From Fluviispira multicolorata (GTDB lineage Bacteria > Bdellovibrionota_B > Oligoflexia > Silvanigrellales > Silvanigrellaceae), in assembly GCF_009208585.1 (NCBI RefSeq), contig NZ_WFLN01000006.1, forward strand, positions 186,001-250,000: a DNA stretch of 64,000 bases, written 5' to 3'. The notes below the pieces were generated by a model. The model worked only from the letters and a program-made list of their open reading frames with translations. It made no database searches and had not been told where the DNA came from. The number at the start of each line of letters is the position of its first letter. Position 1 is the stretch's first letter. This document shows positions 44,652 to 54,180 of this stretch, piece after piece. The translations under genes were made by a program, and so were the position numbers.

Positions 44652-44975
44652 ATGGCAAAAAAATTAATGCAACGCAGCAAAGAAATTCAAGCATCTGGTC
44701 ATTGGCTTAAGCTCAATGAAGCAGCTCAACTCTTACAGACCTCTGAGATAACCTTGAGGAGGAAAGTTAAGTCAGGAAAAATCAAATCAGAGTTCAGAGA
44801 TGGAAAATATTATATTTTTATTAAAGATGATTTATATAAAGAAAAAAAAGAGGAAATAATTCACTTTGAAAGCTATCTAAAGGATAAAGAAATAGAACTT
44901 CGTGAACTTAAAAAACAAATTATTGATCAAAAAATCCTTATAGAGATTCTTGAAAGAAAATTAAATTTAATATAA
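44652..44975 (+). CDS. Small MerR/excisionase-like HTH protein with coiled coil
   Basis: A 107-residue protein. Residues 17-55 (WLKLNEAAQLLQTSEITLRR then KVKSGKIKSEF and a DGKYYIF strand) form a winged helix-turn-helix of the HTH_17 type seen in MerR/excisionase regulators. The C-terminal 45 residues are a charged coiled coil, probably for dimerisation. Its start is 3 nt after the receiver gene. It could be the DNA-binding output of that receiver, with targets possibly including the efflux operon 250 nt downstream. This is inference. Confidence 0.8.
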   Translation: MAKKLMQRSKEIQASGHWLKLNEAAQLLQTSEITLRRKVKSGKIKSEFRDGKYYIFIKDDLYKEKKEEIIHFESYLKDKEIELRELKKQIIDQKILIEILERKLNLI

Positions 44976-44988
44976 ATCAACTCTCTTG

Positions 44989-45033
44989 ACAAACTTTAAT
45001 TACTTTGCTAATAACTCAATAAGTTTGTATAAT
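44989..45033 (+). promoter_or_regulatory. Candidate promoter with overlapping inverted repeat upstream of the efflux operon
   Basis: TTGCTA (45005-45010), a 17-nt spacer and TATAAT (45028-45033) give a plausible sigma70 promoter about 190 nt before the TolC gene. ACAAACTT (44989-44996) and AAGTTTGT (45021-45028) are a perfect 8-bp dyad flanking the -35 and touching the -10. A protein bound to it could repress the pump genes. The rest of the gap 44976-45227 shows no gene. Confidence 0.45.
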
Positions 45034-45227
45034 AGTACTTTATTTTGTTAGAATTAATTTTTCCTAAATAATTACTTTTTAATAATTTAATATTAAATTA
45101 AAACAAGTATTATATAAAATTCCATTCTAAAATATTGCAAGAATATTATGAATAAAGTATTTTTCCACTTGAAAGGCATTGGTATTTCTAAAGATTATGA
45201 TTTCACTAGGAGATGTAACCTGCTACT

Positions 45228-46574
45228 ATGCAATTTAAAAAATATAATATTATAATAATTTTTTCATTTTTAATAACAACTATTTGTCATGCTCAAAAAC
45301 CAATGGATAATAATTCCATTTCCAATCTCACATTAGATCAAGTTATGGAAATTGCAGATAAAAACTCAATGGATGTGAGATCCGCTGCAACTGAATTAAA
45401 TTATCTAAAAGATTCTGAAGTTCTTACTTACTTTAATCTTGGTCCAAGCCTAAATGCGAGAGCAAATTTAAGTTTTGCGCCGGGACAAACTGAAAGCACG
45501 AATACAAATCAACCGAGTCAATCTGAAAATATCACTTTAACACTCACCCAGCCCATCACAGAAATTGTTCAAAATTCATTTAAAATTAATCAGAAAGCAA
45601 AATTAAGAAAAGCGGCTGAATTCGATCTTATAAGCGAACGTATTAAAGCGAGAGAAAAAGCGGCTGAACTTTATATTAACTCACAGCAAGCATATAGAAA
45701 TATTGAAATAAAAAGAACAGAACAAACTCAGGTGGGTGAGCAACTAAACGAAACAAAAACACTTTACGAAAGTGGCGATGAAAATAAAACGAAAATTGAT
45801 CTCCTACAATTACAAGCAAAATATATTGAAAGTGAGATAAGCCTAAGCCGAGCTGTCGTTGACTTGCAAAATAAAACAGCAGAATTAAAATCATTTTTAG
45901 CTCTTAACTCTAATATCACCCTTGCATTTGAAGATAAATCATATTGGGAAGCAAAAAATAAAACAATTGAAAATTTAAATGTCTTAATTGAAAAAGGAAA
46001 AAATGGTCGTTTTGAAATTAAAAACTTAGAAAATAAAATAAGTGCTGAAAAAAGTAATTTTATTCAATCTTCATTTGAATATCTTCCTAAAATTAATTTC
46101 TTTGCCTCATACGCATATGATAATTCTTCGCAAAGTAATAGTTCTGAAAACCCCAGTGTCTCTTTTTATCCGCAAAAGACCATTAAATATGGCTTAAATT
46201 TTAATTGGAATATTTGGGATGGTGGTATTGTGGCTGACTCCCAAATGTCTTCTCTTAATAAGAAAAGAAAGCTTATTATAGAAAAAGAAAAAACTGGATT
46301 TAAAATTAATCAAGAAATAGTGTTAGCATATAATGATTTTAAAAATTATAATACAAATTTATCTAAAGCAAAGTCCGTTGTAGAGGTTTCTGAAGAAGCA
46401 TTAAAGCTTTCTCAAATAAAATATAAGTCAGGTGATTTAACTGCTTCTGAACTTATTTTAGTACAAAATGCACTGACAAATTCAAAAATAAATTTAGCAC
46501 TCCTACGGAGTAATCTCGATATAACATGGGTTAAGTTACAAGCTTCCTTAGGCGAAATTCCTAAGATAAACTGA
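45228..46574 (+). CDS. TolC-family outer-membrane efflux channel
   Basis: A 448-residue outer-membrane factor. A Sec signal peptide (about residues 1-22, IIIIFSFLITTICHAQ) is followed by two homologous repeats rich in long amphipathic helices, including the LTLTQPI segment, the YESGDENKTKIDLLQ region and the YKSGDLTASELILVQNAL segment typical of TolC/OEP proteins. AGGAG lies unusually far (about 14 nt) from the only possible ATG, since an in-frame TAA precedes it. It is the first gene of the three-gene pump operon, 11 nt before the adaptor. Confidence 0.92.
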   Translation: MQFKKYNIIIIFSFLITTICHAQKPMDNNSISNLTLDQVMEIADKNSMDVRSAATELNYLKDSEVLTYFNLGPSLNARANLSFAPGQTESTNTNQPSQSENITLTLTQPITEIVQNSFKINQKAKLRKAAEFDLISERIKAREKAAELYINSQQAYRNIEIKRTEQTQVGEQLNETKTLYESGDENKTKIDLLQLQAKYIESEISLSRAVVDLQNKTAELKSFLALNSNITLAFEDKSYWEAKNKTIENLNVLIEKGKNGRFEIKNLENKISAEKSNFIQSSFEYLPKINFFASYAYDNSSQSNSSENPSVSFYPQKTIKYGLNFNWNIWDGGIVADSQMSSLNKKRKLIIEKEKTGFKINQEIVLAYNDFKNYNTNLSKAKSVVEVSEEALKLSQIKYKSGDLTASELILVQNALTNSKINLALLRSNLDITWVKLQASLGEIPKIN

Positions 46575-46585
46575 CAAGGTGAATT

Positions 46586-47509
46586 ATGAGACACAAAAAA
46601 CATAAATTATTAGTATTACTTGTTTTACTTGGTATACTAAGCACTCATTCCTGCAAAAAATTTAGTAGCTCTGATAAAGTTTCACTACCAACGGATCTTC
46701 CCAACAAAGAAAACCTCGAAAAACAAAAGCTAGACGATATTAAAACAGATAATATAATTCAAGATAATAAGAGCAGCACAATCGATACTTCAATTGATTC
46801 AAACTCTGCTCCACGCATTCCTGCTTCAGTTAAAGCAGAAAACCAAAGTTCAATTGGTTTTTTAACTTCAGGAACAATTAACAATATTTATGTCAAAGCA
46901 GGCGATGAAGTAAAACAGGGTCAATTATTGGCTTCTTTAGCTGAAAAGCAAGCATCTATTGATGTGCGCTCAGCTCAAATTGATGTAGAAAATAAAAAAC
47001 TCCTACTTGAGCAGCAAGAAAAAAAATTATTACGCATAACTCAACAGCAAAAAAATGGTATTGTTAATTTAGTTACGCTTGAAAATGAAAAAATAAATAC
47101 AAAAGCTGCTATATTAAATTTAAAAAATGCTCAAACAAATCTTGAAAGCAAAGAATTTATTCTAAAATCAAATAAGCTTTATGCTCCATACTCTGGAGTC
47201 ATTTCTAAATTATTTAAAAATGTTGGTGATTTTCTTTCCGAAGGCACTCCTGCTCTGCAAATTACACAAATGAGAAATCTTATGTTATTTGCTCAAATGC
47301 CCATAACATATTTTAATCAAATGAAAGTTGGATTACACTTTGAAGTTATAAATCCTATATCAGGTGACAAAGGCATTGCAGTCATAAAAAGAATTGTTCC
47401 TGTAATCGATCAAAGTACAAGAACCTTTGATGTTTATGCAGAAGTCAAAAATTATTCAGGACGACTTGTGCCAGGATCTTTTTTAGAAATAAATCTTAAA
47501 TCAAATTAA
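46586..47509 (+). CDS. RND efflux periplasmic adaptor (membrane-fusion protein)
   Basis: A 307-residue adaptor. The N-terminus is a signal peptide ending at a likely lipidated Cys (LLGILSTHSC). The biotinyl-lipoyl-like half-motifs (TINNIYVKAGDEVKQGQLLA and YAPYSGVISKLFKNVGDFL) flank a coiled-coil hairpin (about residues 130-190), followed by beta-barrel and membrane-proximal segments. A polar, Asp/Asn/Ser-rich stretch follows the lipid anchor. It lies between the TolC and RND genes, which makes the tripartite pump complete. Substrate is unknown. Confidence 0.92.
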   Translation: MRHKKHKLLVLLVLLGILSTHSCKKFSSSDKVSLPTDLPNKENLEKQKLDDIKTDNIIQDNKSSTIDTSIDSNSAPRIPASVKAENQSSIGFLTSGTINNIYVKAGDEVKQGQLLASLAEKQASIDVRSAQIDVENKKLLLEQQEKKLLRITQQQKNGIVNLVTLENEKINTKAAILNLKNAQTNLESKEFILKSNKLYAPYSGVISKLFKNVGDFLSEGTPALQITQMRNLMLFAQMPITYFNQMKVGLHFEVINPISGDKGIAVIKRIVPVIDQSTRTFDVYAEVKNYSGRLVPGSFLEINLKSN

Positions 47510-47527
47510 TACAATGAGAAATTTTTT

Positions 47528-50500
47528 ATGCTTTTATCAAAAGTCTCTATTAAAAGACCTTTCTTTGCTTCAATCTTAAATATTTTAATTATTATTTTTG
47601 GGCTAATGGCATACCCTAAACTTGGTATCGAACTCGATCCCAATGTTGAATCATCGTATGTCGTTGTAAAAGTCATCTACAATGGATCAAATCCTTCTAC
47701 CTCTGAAGAACTTTTACTAAAACCTATGGAAGAAAGTTTAAAAGGAATATCTGGAATAAAAAATATGTATGGCTCTGCATTTCAAAATGGAGCATATGTT
47801 CAGCTTGAATTTAACCTAGATATTAATATTAATAAAGCTGTTGAAGATGTAAGAAATAAAGTCAGTCAGATTTCTTTTCCAAAAGACTCTGAAACTCCAA
47901 TGGTAGAAAAAGCAGAATATAAATCAGATTCATTCATGGGTTTATCAATAGCATCAAACAAACTAACTAAAAAAGAACTTTCAAATTATGCTATTTTTGA
48001 TTTAAAGCCATTACTACAAAAAATTGATGGAGTTGGTGAAATAACTATTATAGGTGCACAAGAACGTGAGATTCATATTGAGCTAAACTCTGGATTAATC
48101 AATTCAATGAAACTTTCACCTCTTAAAATCAAAAATGAAATTCAAAATCAAATCGTTACTTTACCGGCAGGTATGTTAAGAACACCTACTAGCATCACAG
48201 GTGTTTCTACTTATAATATTCCAAATAATTTAGATAGTATTGCAAAAATGCCTTTAACTTTAGGTAGCAATAATATTATTCGCGTTGAAGATATTGCAAA
48301 TGTAAACGACTCAGTTGTTGAAGCAAACTCTTATGGAGAATTCAATGGAAATCAATCTATTTTTATTTATATAAGCAAACAATCACAAAGTAATATGGTT
48401 AATATATCAAAAAATATCCGTGATCAAATCGAAAAATTAAATATTGAAAATGGTGAAAGACTCCATTTTTCAATTAATTATGATGAATCTCTTTTTATTA
48501 AAGATTCACTTTCTGCTGTAGAATTTGATTTATTTCTCGCCGCGATTTTAACTGTGCTTGTTGTGTTTATTTTCTTACACGATTGGCGTAACACTTTAAT
48601 ATGTGCGGTCGCTATTCCTACTTCAATTATTGGTACATTTATTGTTGCTAACTATCTGAACTTTACTTTAAATAGACTGACTTTGCTTGCTCTCACTCTC
48701 TCAATTGGAATTTTAGTTGACGATGCAATAGTTGTCATTGAAAATATTCACAGACACCGTTTACAAGGAAAAAGTGCATTAAGAGCGGCAAATGATGGAA
48801 CGAGTGAAATAGGCGTTGCAGCTATTGCCGTTACTTTGGCAATTGTTTCAGTATTCATTCCAGTCGCATTTATGGATGGTATCGTTGGTAAATATTTCTA
48901 TGAATTTGGAATAACTGTAACGACCTCTGTTCTTATATCACTCTTTGTTGCATTTACTCTTGTTCCAATGATGAGCAGTCGCATGCTAAAAAATATCGAT
49001 CACAGTCAATCAAAAAGAAATAAATATGCAATTTTATTTGATAATAAATTCCTTCTTATACAAGAAAAATATCAAACTTTATTAAAATATTTATTGAATT
49101 ATAAAAAGTCAACATTATTTGCAGCTCTTATAATTTTGATTGCAAGTGTTGTATTGCTTAAATTTGTCCCAATGACATTAAATATTGATACAGATGATAG
49201 TTTCACTCGCATTAATTATTCACTTTCTAAAGACACTCCATTGCAAATTTCAATTCAAAGAGGGCAAGAAATTCAGAAATATATTCGCTCTTATCCAGGT
49301 GTTGAAAGTGTTCTTATGAGAGTAGGTGGAAATCAAGCAGGCACAGCGAGTGATCTTAATTTCAATATAAAATTAATTGATCCCAAAAAGAGAGATTTTA
49401 CTGAATCGCAATTTATGCAAAAAATCTCTGAAAGTCTTAAACGATTTATTCAAAATTCCGATGAAAAAGTTGGTTTTGGAAATAGAGATTATCCTGTACA
49501 AATCAGTCTACTTTCAAGCAACGGCCAAGCACTTGAAAAGTATTCAAAAGAACTTATACAATTTGTGAATACACTTCCAGAAATTAAAGATGCTTCAAGT
49601 AATGCAGAAAATACCACCTATGAATATAAAGTTATTCCAAACCGAATAAAGGCTGCTAATTTAGGAGTTACTTCAACAGACATTGCTAATACTTTAAAAT
49701 ATTTATACTCTGGAGAACAAGTTGGTAACTTTTATAGCGATGGACGTAATTATAATATTAAACTCATGCTACCAAATACAAATACTCAAAGTATTAATTC
49801 ATTAGCAAGTGTCTATATACCTACTCAAAATGGTGATTCTGTTTTACTTTCAACAATTGCAACTATTGAAAAATCTAAGATTGATTCTGTCATTAATCAC
49901 ATTAATGGAGAAAAAGAATTAACCATTAAAGCAAAATATTTTGGGAAAGATCTATCTGGAATTACAAAAAAAATAGAAAGTTATATTGGAAAGACAAAAC
50001 CATTTGGAATAAAAAATGAATTTGGTGGTAATTCAGAAATGCTAAAAGAAATGGTTAAAACTATTTCTTCAACTTTATTGCTTGCAGTTCTTTTTATTTT
50101 CTTGGTTTTATGCGCTCAATTTGAAAATTTCACTGGACCTTTTTCAATAATGCTGAGCGTTCCACTTGCATTTTCAGGCGCTTTCATTGCGCTTTTACTG
50201 ATGGGTCAGCCTCTCTCCATAAATTCAATGATTGGTATTATTATGCTCATGGGGCTTGTAACAAAAAATGCAATTCTTTTAATCGAATTTGCACAACAGA
50301 GAATTAGTGAAGGCTTGAGTATTCAAAATGCATTATTAGAAGCTGCATATGTTCGCTTTCGTCCCATTATGATGACAACTTTAACAATGATAGTAGGAAT
50401 GTCTCCACTTATATTTGGTACTGGAGCAGGCCATGAAGCAAGAACAAATATGGGTATAACAGTGATTGGCGGTCTTATCTCTTCGACTATTTTAACTTTA

Positions 50501-50596
50501 ATGGTTGTTCCGTGCTTTTATAGTATTTTAGCTGATTCAAAATTAAAAATTAGAAACATATTTAAGAAAAAAAATTTACACACCTCTTTAAGTTAG
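47528..50596 (+). CDS. RND-family inner-membrane efflux transporter
   Basis: A 1,022-residue proton-driven transporter of the AcrB/MdtB type with the usual duplicated plan. One helix at the N-terminus precedes a large periplasmic loop, then helices 2-6 with the acidic relay segment LVDDAIVVIENIHRH. A second periplasmic loop follows, then helices 8-12 including MGLVTKNAILLIEFAQQ. Length and motifs are complete. It lies 18 nt after the adaptor gene, with no good Shine-Dalgarno beyond a weak GAGAA, so translational coupling is likely. A 26-bp-arm hairpin follows. Confidence 0.95.
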   Translation: MLLSKVSIKRPFFASILNILIIIFGLMAYPKLGIELDPNVESSYVVVKVIYNGSNPSTSEELLLKPMEESLKGISGIKNMYGSAFQNGAYVQLEFNLDININKAVEDVRNKVSQISFPKDSETPMVEKAEYKSDSFMGLSIASNKLTKKELSNYAIFDLKPLLQKIDGVGEITIIGAQEREIHIELNSGLINSMKLSPLKIKNEIQNQIVTLPAGMLRTPTSITGVSTYNIPNNLDSIAKMPLTLGSNNIIRVEDIANVNDSVVEANSYGEFNGNQSIFIYISKQSQSNMVNISKNIRDQIEKLNIENGERLHFSINYDESLFIKDSLSAVEFDLFLAAILTVLVVFIFLHDWRNTLICAVAIPTSIIGTFIVANYLNFTLNRLTLLALTLSIGILVDDAIVVIENIHRHRLQGKSALRAANDGTSEIGVAAIAVTLAIVSVFIPVAFMDGIVGKYFYEFGITVTTSVLISLFVAFTLVPMMSSRMLKNIDHSQSKRNKYAILFDNKFLLIQEKYQTLLKYLLNYKKSTLFAALIILIASVVLLKFVPMTLNIDTDDSFTRINYSLSKDTPLQISIQRGQEIQKYIRSYPGVESVLMRVGGNQAGTASDLNFNIKLIDPKKRDFTESQFMQKISESLKRFIQNSDEKVGFGNRDYPVQISLLSSNGQALEKYSKELIQFVNTLPEIKDASSNAENTTYEYKVIPNRIKAANLGVTSTDIANTLKYLYSGEQVGNFYSDGRNYNIKLMLPNTNTQSINSLASVYIPTQNGDSVLLSTIATIEKSKIDSVINHINGEKELTIKAKYFGKDLSGITKKIESYIGKTKPFGIKNEFGGNSEMLKEMVKTISSTLLLAVLFIFLVLCAQFENFTGPFSIMLSVPLAFSGAFIALLLMGQPLSINSMIGIIMLMGLVTKNAILLIEFAQQRISEGLSIQNALLEAAYVRFRPIMMTTLTMIVGMSPLIFGTGAGHEARTNMGITVIGGLISSTILTLMVVPCFYSILADSKLKIRNIFKKKNLHTSLS

Positions 50597-50635
50597 GATA
50601 AATTCTTAAATATGGATTCATAAAGTTTAGAAAAC

Positions 50636-50691
50636 ATATTAGAAAAATATAAATATTATTTACAAAAATAATATTTATATTTTTCTAATAT
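50636..50691. terminator. Long perfect bidirectional terminator between RND and UbiG-like genes
   Basis: Arms 50636-50661 and 50666-50691 are perfect 26-nt reverse complements with a 4-nt loop, the longest dyad I found in the window. The stem contains A/T runs on both sides. The stop codon of the minus-strand methyltransferase (50675-50677) lies inside the second arm. Confidence 0.8.
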
Positions 50692-51418
50692 AGCCAATAT
50701 ATCCAGACATAAGTGAGTTTGACATTACAAATTCAAAGTCATCATTTACTTCACCACTAAATACTAATTTTGCGAAAGATTTTGAAAATATTTTTGGATT
50801 AAGCCCTTTTATCTCAATAATTTTGCAATTTAAATTACTAAATGCTTCTATAATTTCATTTGGCTTTATAAAAAAATTATATACATGCAAATATTTCGGA
50901 GTATTTTTTACAAAATATTCCATTCCCTTAATAACAAATAGTTTTGTAAACAAATTTCTATTAAAAGTATGAAAAAATATGAGACCGTTTTTCTTTACGC
51001 AGCGAGAGCATTCACTTAATACCTGTAAATAATCATCGACATGCTCCAATACATCTAAGGCGCAAATTATATCAAAATGCTCATTAGGAAATGGCAATGA
51101 GTGCGCATCTCCACATAAATAATCTACATTTTTAGATTCATTATATTTTTTTGCTATATGTAAAACTTCATTATGTATATCCATTCCAGTCACTTTAAAA
51201 TTATGTTTTGCCAATTCATTTGTTAATAAACCTCCTCCACACCCCACATCAAGTATGGAAGGATATTCATATTTAATATTTTCATTTATTTTTTGTACTA
51301 TCCATGGATTACGCGCCCGAGATTCTGCTCTTAACATTGCAATATAGTCATTACTTTCATACCAATCATTATTAAAATACTTATATATTTCATTATTAAT
51401 TTGTATTTTTTTTGCCAT
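50675..51418 (-). CDS. UbiG-like SAM-dependent O-methyltransferase
   Basis: A 247-residue class I methyltransferase. Motif I is ILDVGCGGGLLT, the acidic end of beta-2 is GMDIH, and the later LDVLEHVDDY and LIFFHTFNRN match the UbiG (3-demethylubiquinol methylase) group closely. GGAAAGG lies upstream of the ATG, within the end of the preceding membrane-protein gene (23-nt overlap). As the last gene of the type III PKS operon it probably methylates a phenolic or pyrone hydroxyl. A true ubiquinone role is less likely, because no other ubi gene is present. Confidence 0.86.
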   Translation of the reverse strand: MAKKIQINNEIYKYFNNDWYESNDYIAMLRAESRARNPWIVQKINENIKYEYPSILDVGCGGGLLTNELAKHNFKVTGMDIHNEVLHIAKKYNESKNVDYLCGDAHSLPFPNEHFDIICALDVLEHVDDYLQVLSECSRCVKKNGLIFFHTFNRNLFTKLFVIKGMEYFVKNTPKYLHVYNFFIKPNEIIEAFSNLNCKIIEIKGLNPKIFSKSFAKLVFSGEVNDDFEFVMSNSLMSGYIGYIRKI

Positions 51419-51905
51419 AAACTTTACCTTTCCAAATAAAATTCCAAAATATTATTTGATAAAATAAAAATAATTTTATTGATACGAACTGAAAAATAAT
51501 TAAATATTTTAGAAAAATCATATCACTTATAATCAGAAAACTGAAATAAGACTTTGAAAAAGTTGACCATGAAACAAAAATTAAAATTAATAAAATGGGG
51601 TGACATACAAATAAAAATGCATGTAAAAGATGCTCAACCTTATCACAATACTTTGCATGTACAAACTCATCTTTTGTAATAAGTACACACGAAACTAAAG
51701 CAATTATAATATATAAAATCATATTTGCTTTTGTCATAGGCAAAAATATAACTATGTAATAGCATATTAGGGTAAACAACGTATCAAATGGATGACCAAT
51801 CCTTTCCCACTTATTCAAACCCCTCTTTTTATGAAAATAGAACTCATCGTAAAGAATAAGAAAAGAGTGAAATAAAATGAATATAAAAAAAATAACTTCA
51901 AGCAT
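51396..51905 (-). CDS. Small polytopic membrane protein of the type III PKS operon
   Basis: A 169-residue protein with about five hydrophobic helices. Polar clusters YDEFYFHKKRGL (near 20) and KDEFVHAKYCDKVEHLLHAF (near 78) place His, Glu and Asp residues near the membrane surface, suggestive of a metal site or a membrane enzyme. I do not recognise the family. Its ATG follows the PKS stop by 1 nt, and its 3' end overlaps the methyltransferase start, so the three genes are translated together. A role in modifying or moving the lipid product is inferred. Confidence 0.75.
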   Translation of the reverse strand: MLEVIFFIFILFHSFLILYDEFYFHKKRGLNKWERIGHPFDTLFTLICYYIVIFLPMTKANMILYIIIALVSCVLITKDEFVHAKYCDKVEHLLHAFLFVCHPILLILIFVSWSTFSKSYFSFLIISDMIFLKYLIIFQFVSIKLFLFYQIIFWNFIWKGKVYGKKNTN

Positions 51906-51906
51906 T

Positions 51907-53094
51907 TTATATAACTCTCATAACTGATCCTGAAATAGTTAACCCTGGGCCAAATGCAAGACTTACAATAAGAGTATCTTTTAGCACATTTGAACGAGAA
52001 ATCCTTTCCCAAATATGCGGAAGAGTTGCAGATGACATATTTCCAAATTCGAATAAAATCTCTTGACTAAAACTAATTTGATCATCCATTAAATTTAAAA
52101 TATCTCGAATATACTCTATTATTTTTGGGCCACCTGGATGAATTGCAAAAATAGCATTTTCTTTCTCTTCTGAAAATATTAATGAGGCTTTAATAAACAT
52201 ATTTTCAAGAAATTTTTCGATATTTTCTGCTATTATAGAAGGAACTCTTCTCGATATGGCCATTTGAAATCCAAAATCTGACAAACGCCAAGTCATAGCA
52301 TCATGTGATTCCGAAAAAATAACTTCGTTTTGTGTTAATAATTCAAATGCACAATTTGAACTTTTTAAATTATAATCATTATAATCGCAAAGTGTATATT
52401 TTATATGCCCATCTGAAAATAAACTTTGCACAACTATTTGTTCAGGATCATGTAATGATGGGTTGAAATGCAAAGTACACATTTCGGTGTGGACAATATC
52501 AACTCTACTTTCTTTTTTTATATTATTTAGCAAAATATTTCGACTCTCATTTAAAAGAAAGCCCTCTGCCATTCGCACCGCAGGTAAAGATGCATAACAA
52601 CCCATATGATATGCATTGGTCACTTGACATAAATTTCCCCAATCTTTATTTGCAACTAATTTTTGTGGTGCCGAAGGTGAAATATATCCAGTGCAAGAAA
52701 CATGAATTAGATTTTGTGGGGGATCAAAAATATTATCATAAAATGTATTTATTAAATTTTGAGCTTTAGCGTCAAAGAATTGCATGCGCTGGTTCATATA
52801 AGCACCAGAAATTCCCTTATTAAGGTTGAATATTTCCATACTATCCCAATTAATATGAAGAAAATCTGCAATATCTGAACCCCGACTCCTTATTTTATCC
52901 GATTTGCATGCAAAGCGTTGAACTATTTTCCTCATTTGTTCGAAATATTCTTCATAACTTTTTCTATTTTCTGAAGAAAGATTTTCTTTATATTTAGAAT
53001 AAGCATGTGCATGAACAATCCAATTTAAAGCATCTTCCTGCCTAGATTCATACTGTGGACGTAAAATACGAAAATCGCACATAATGAATCGCAT
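51907..53094 (-). CDS. Type III polyketide synthase (chalcone/alkylresorcinol-synthase-like)
   Basis: A 395-residue iterative ketosynthase using CoA- or ACP-bound starters and malonyl-CoA. The Cys-His-Asn triad is readable: C166 in AYHMGCYASLPAVR, H319 in AIHPGGPKII and N352 in FGNMSSATLP. The GPGL(T)ISG loop near the C-terminus fits the family. GAGG lies 7 nt before the ATG. The order PKS - membrane protein - methyltransferase resembles bacterial operons for alkylresorcinols or alkylpyrones, lipids that alter membranes or act as signals. Product length and cyclisation mode cannot be read here. Confidence 0.9.
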   Translation of the reverse strand: MRFIMCDFRILRPQYESRQEDALNWIVHAHAYSKYKENLSSENRKSYEEYFEQMRKIVQRFACKSDKIRSRGSDIADFLHINWDSMEIFNLNKGISGAYMNQRMQFFDAKAQNLINTFYDNIFDPPQNLIHVSCTGYISPSAPQKLVANKDWGNLCQVTNAYHMGCYASLPAVRMAEGFLLNESRNILLNNIKKESRVDIVHTEMCTLHFNPSLHDPEQIVVQSLFSDGHIKYTLCDYNDYNLKSSNCAFELLTQNEVIFSESHDAMTWRLSDFGFQMAISRRVPSIIAENIEKFLENMFIKASLIFSEEKENAIFAIHPGGPKIIEYIRDILNLMDDQISFSQEILFEFGNMSSATLPHIWERISRSNVLKDTLIVSLAFGPGLTISGSVMRVI

Positions 53095-53103
53095 AGAAAC
53101 ACC

Positions 53104-54180
53104 TCATGTAAATATTTCTGGAACTAGCGCTAAAACTGAGTCTACCAAATAATTAGATTTCAGGTCACTCATACAGCGAAAATGTTTTTGTGGACAAACC
53201 TTATGCCCATGCTTAGAACAGGGTTGACATGAAAGCGACTTATTAAGTGCATTTTTATAAGAAAGCACTACATTTTTCTCTGAAGCAGGTGCAAAACCAC
53301 TTTCCCAATCCGTTGGACCAAAAATTCCAATTGAAGGTGTATTTGTACCTGAAGCAATGTGAAGAGGTGCAGAGTCATTGGCAATTATAAATTGAGCACG
53401 CGCAGTTAATGCAACGAGTTCATTTAAAGGTAAACAATCTAATGTATTATAAATTCTTTCTGATATTTCTTTATTACTATTTAATAATTCAATAAATTTT
53501 TCAATATCTTTTTTATCTTGTTCTCCGCCACTTACAATACAAGCAATTTCAATATTCATATTCATTAGAGTTTTTACAGCACTGAATAAATATTCTAAAG
53601 GATATTTTTTAGTTGCCCAAACAGAACCTGGATTCACAATAAAAAAATATTTATGTACTTTAAAAAAATTAGGAAATTTATTTAAAAAACTATTTAAATT
53701 ATCTGTGGGTCTTAAAATTGGTCTATTGATTCTCATTAATTCATTTCGAATTTTTTCTGATATGAGCCATTCAGGAGCAAGATCTAAGCATCTAACAGAC
53801 TCGTGATGCTTTACATTAAACTCTCTCAATTCTGTATAAAGAAATTTAAAGGAATTTTTATTATATGAAATTCTTTTTTTAATTTTTGAAAGAAAAGTTG
53901 AAAATGCACTTGTAGCCGATTGATGAGGAACTAAAATAACATCTAAATTTAATTTTTTTATTTCATCTGCAATATGTGAAATAGAACTTAGTTTTTTCAA
54001 ACCTCTTTTTTTTTGAATAGATATAATATTCGTTAAACGAGTATCATTTTTATATAAAATAGCGCTTGGCTTCTTTACAATCAAATAAATTTCATGTTTT
54101 TCTAGGTATAACCCTTCAATTAATAATCCACATAGAGCTAGATCTCCAATAAATGCTGAATGAAAAATACCGACCTTCAC
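53104..54180 (-). CDS. Glycosyltransferase family 9 (heptosyltransferase-like)
   Basis: A 358-residue GT-B enzyme of family 9, related to WaaF/WaaC, which add heptose to the lipopolysaccharide core. The N-terminal SAFIGDLALCGLL segment and the C-terminal donor-site segment ANDSAPLHIASGTNTPSIGI followed by FGPTDW are diagnostic. Near the C-terminus a Cys-rich CQPCSKHGHKVCPQ is also common in the family. The start is GTG 54180, overlapping the stop of the acetyltransferase gene as GTGA. It lies 9 nt before the PKS gene. Acceptor is unknown. Confidence 0.92.
   Translation of the reverse strand: MKVGIFHSAFIGDLALCGLLIEGLYLEKHEIYLIVKKPSAILYKNDTRLTNIISIQKKRGLKKLSSISHIADEIKKLNLDVILVPHQSATSAFSTFLSKIKKRISYNKNSFKFLYTELREFNVKHHESVRCLDLAPEWLISEKIRNELMRINRPILRPTDNLNSFLNKFPNFFKVHKYFFIVNPGSVWATKKYPLEYLFSAVKTLMNMNIEIACIVSGGEQDKKDIEKFIELLNSNKEISERIYNTLDCLPLNELVALTARAQFIIANDSAPLHIASGTNTPSIGIFGPTDWESGFAPASEKNVVLSYKNALNKSLSCQPCSKHGHKVCPQKHFRCMSDLKSNYLVDSVLALVPEIFT

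Noticed and set aside
50675..51418. True UbiG in ubiquinone synthesis
   Set aside because: The gene is embedded in a type III PKS operon and no other ubiquinone gene is in the window, so a role in PKS tailoring is preferred.
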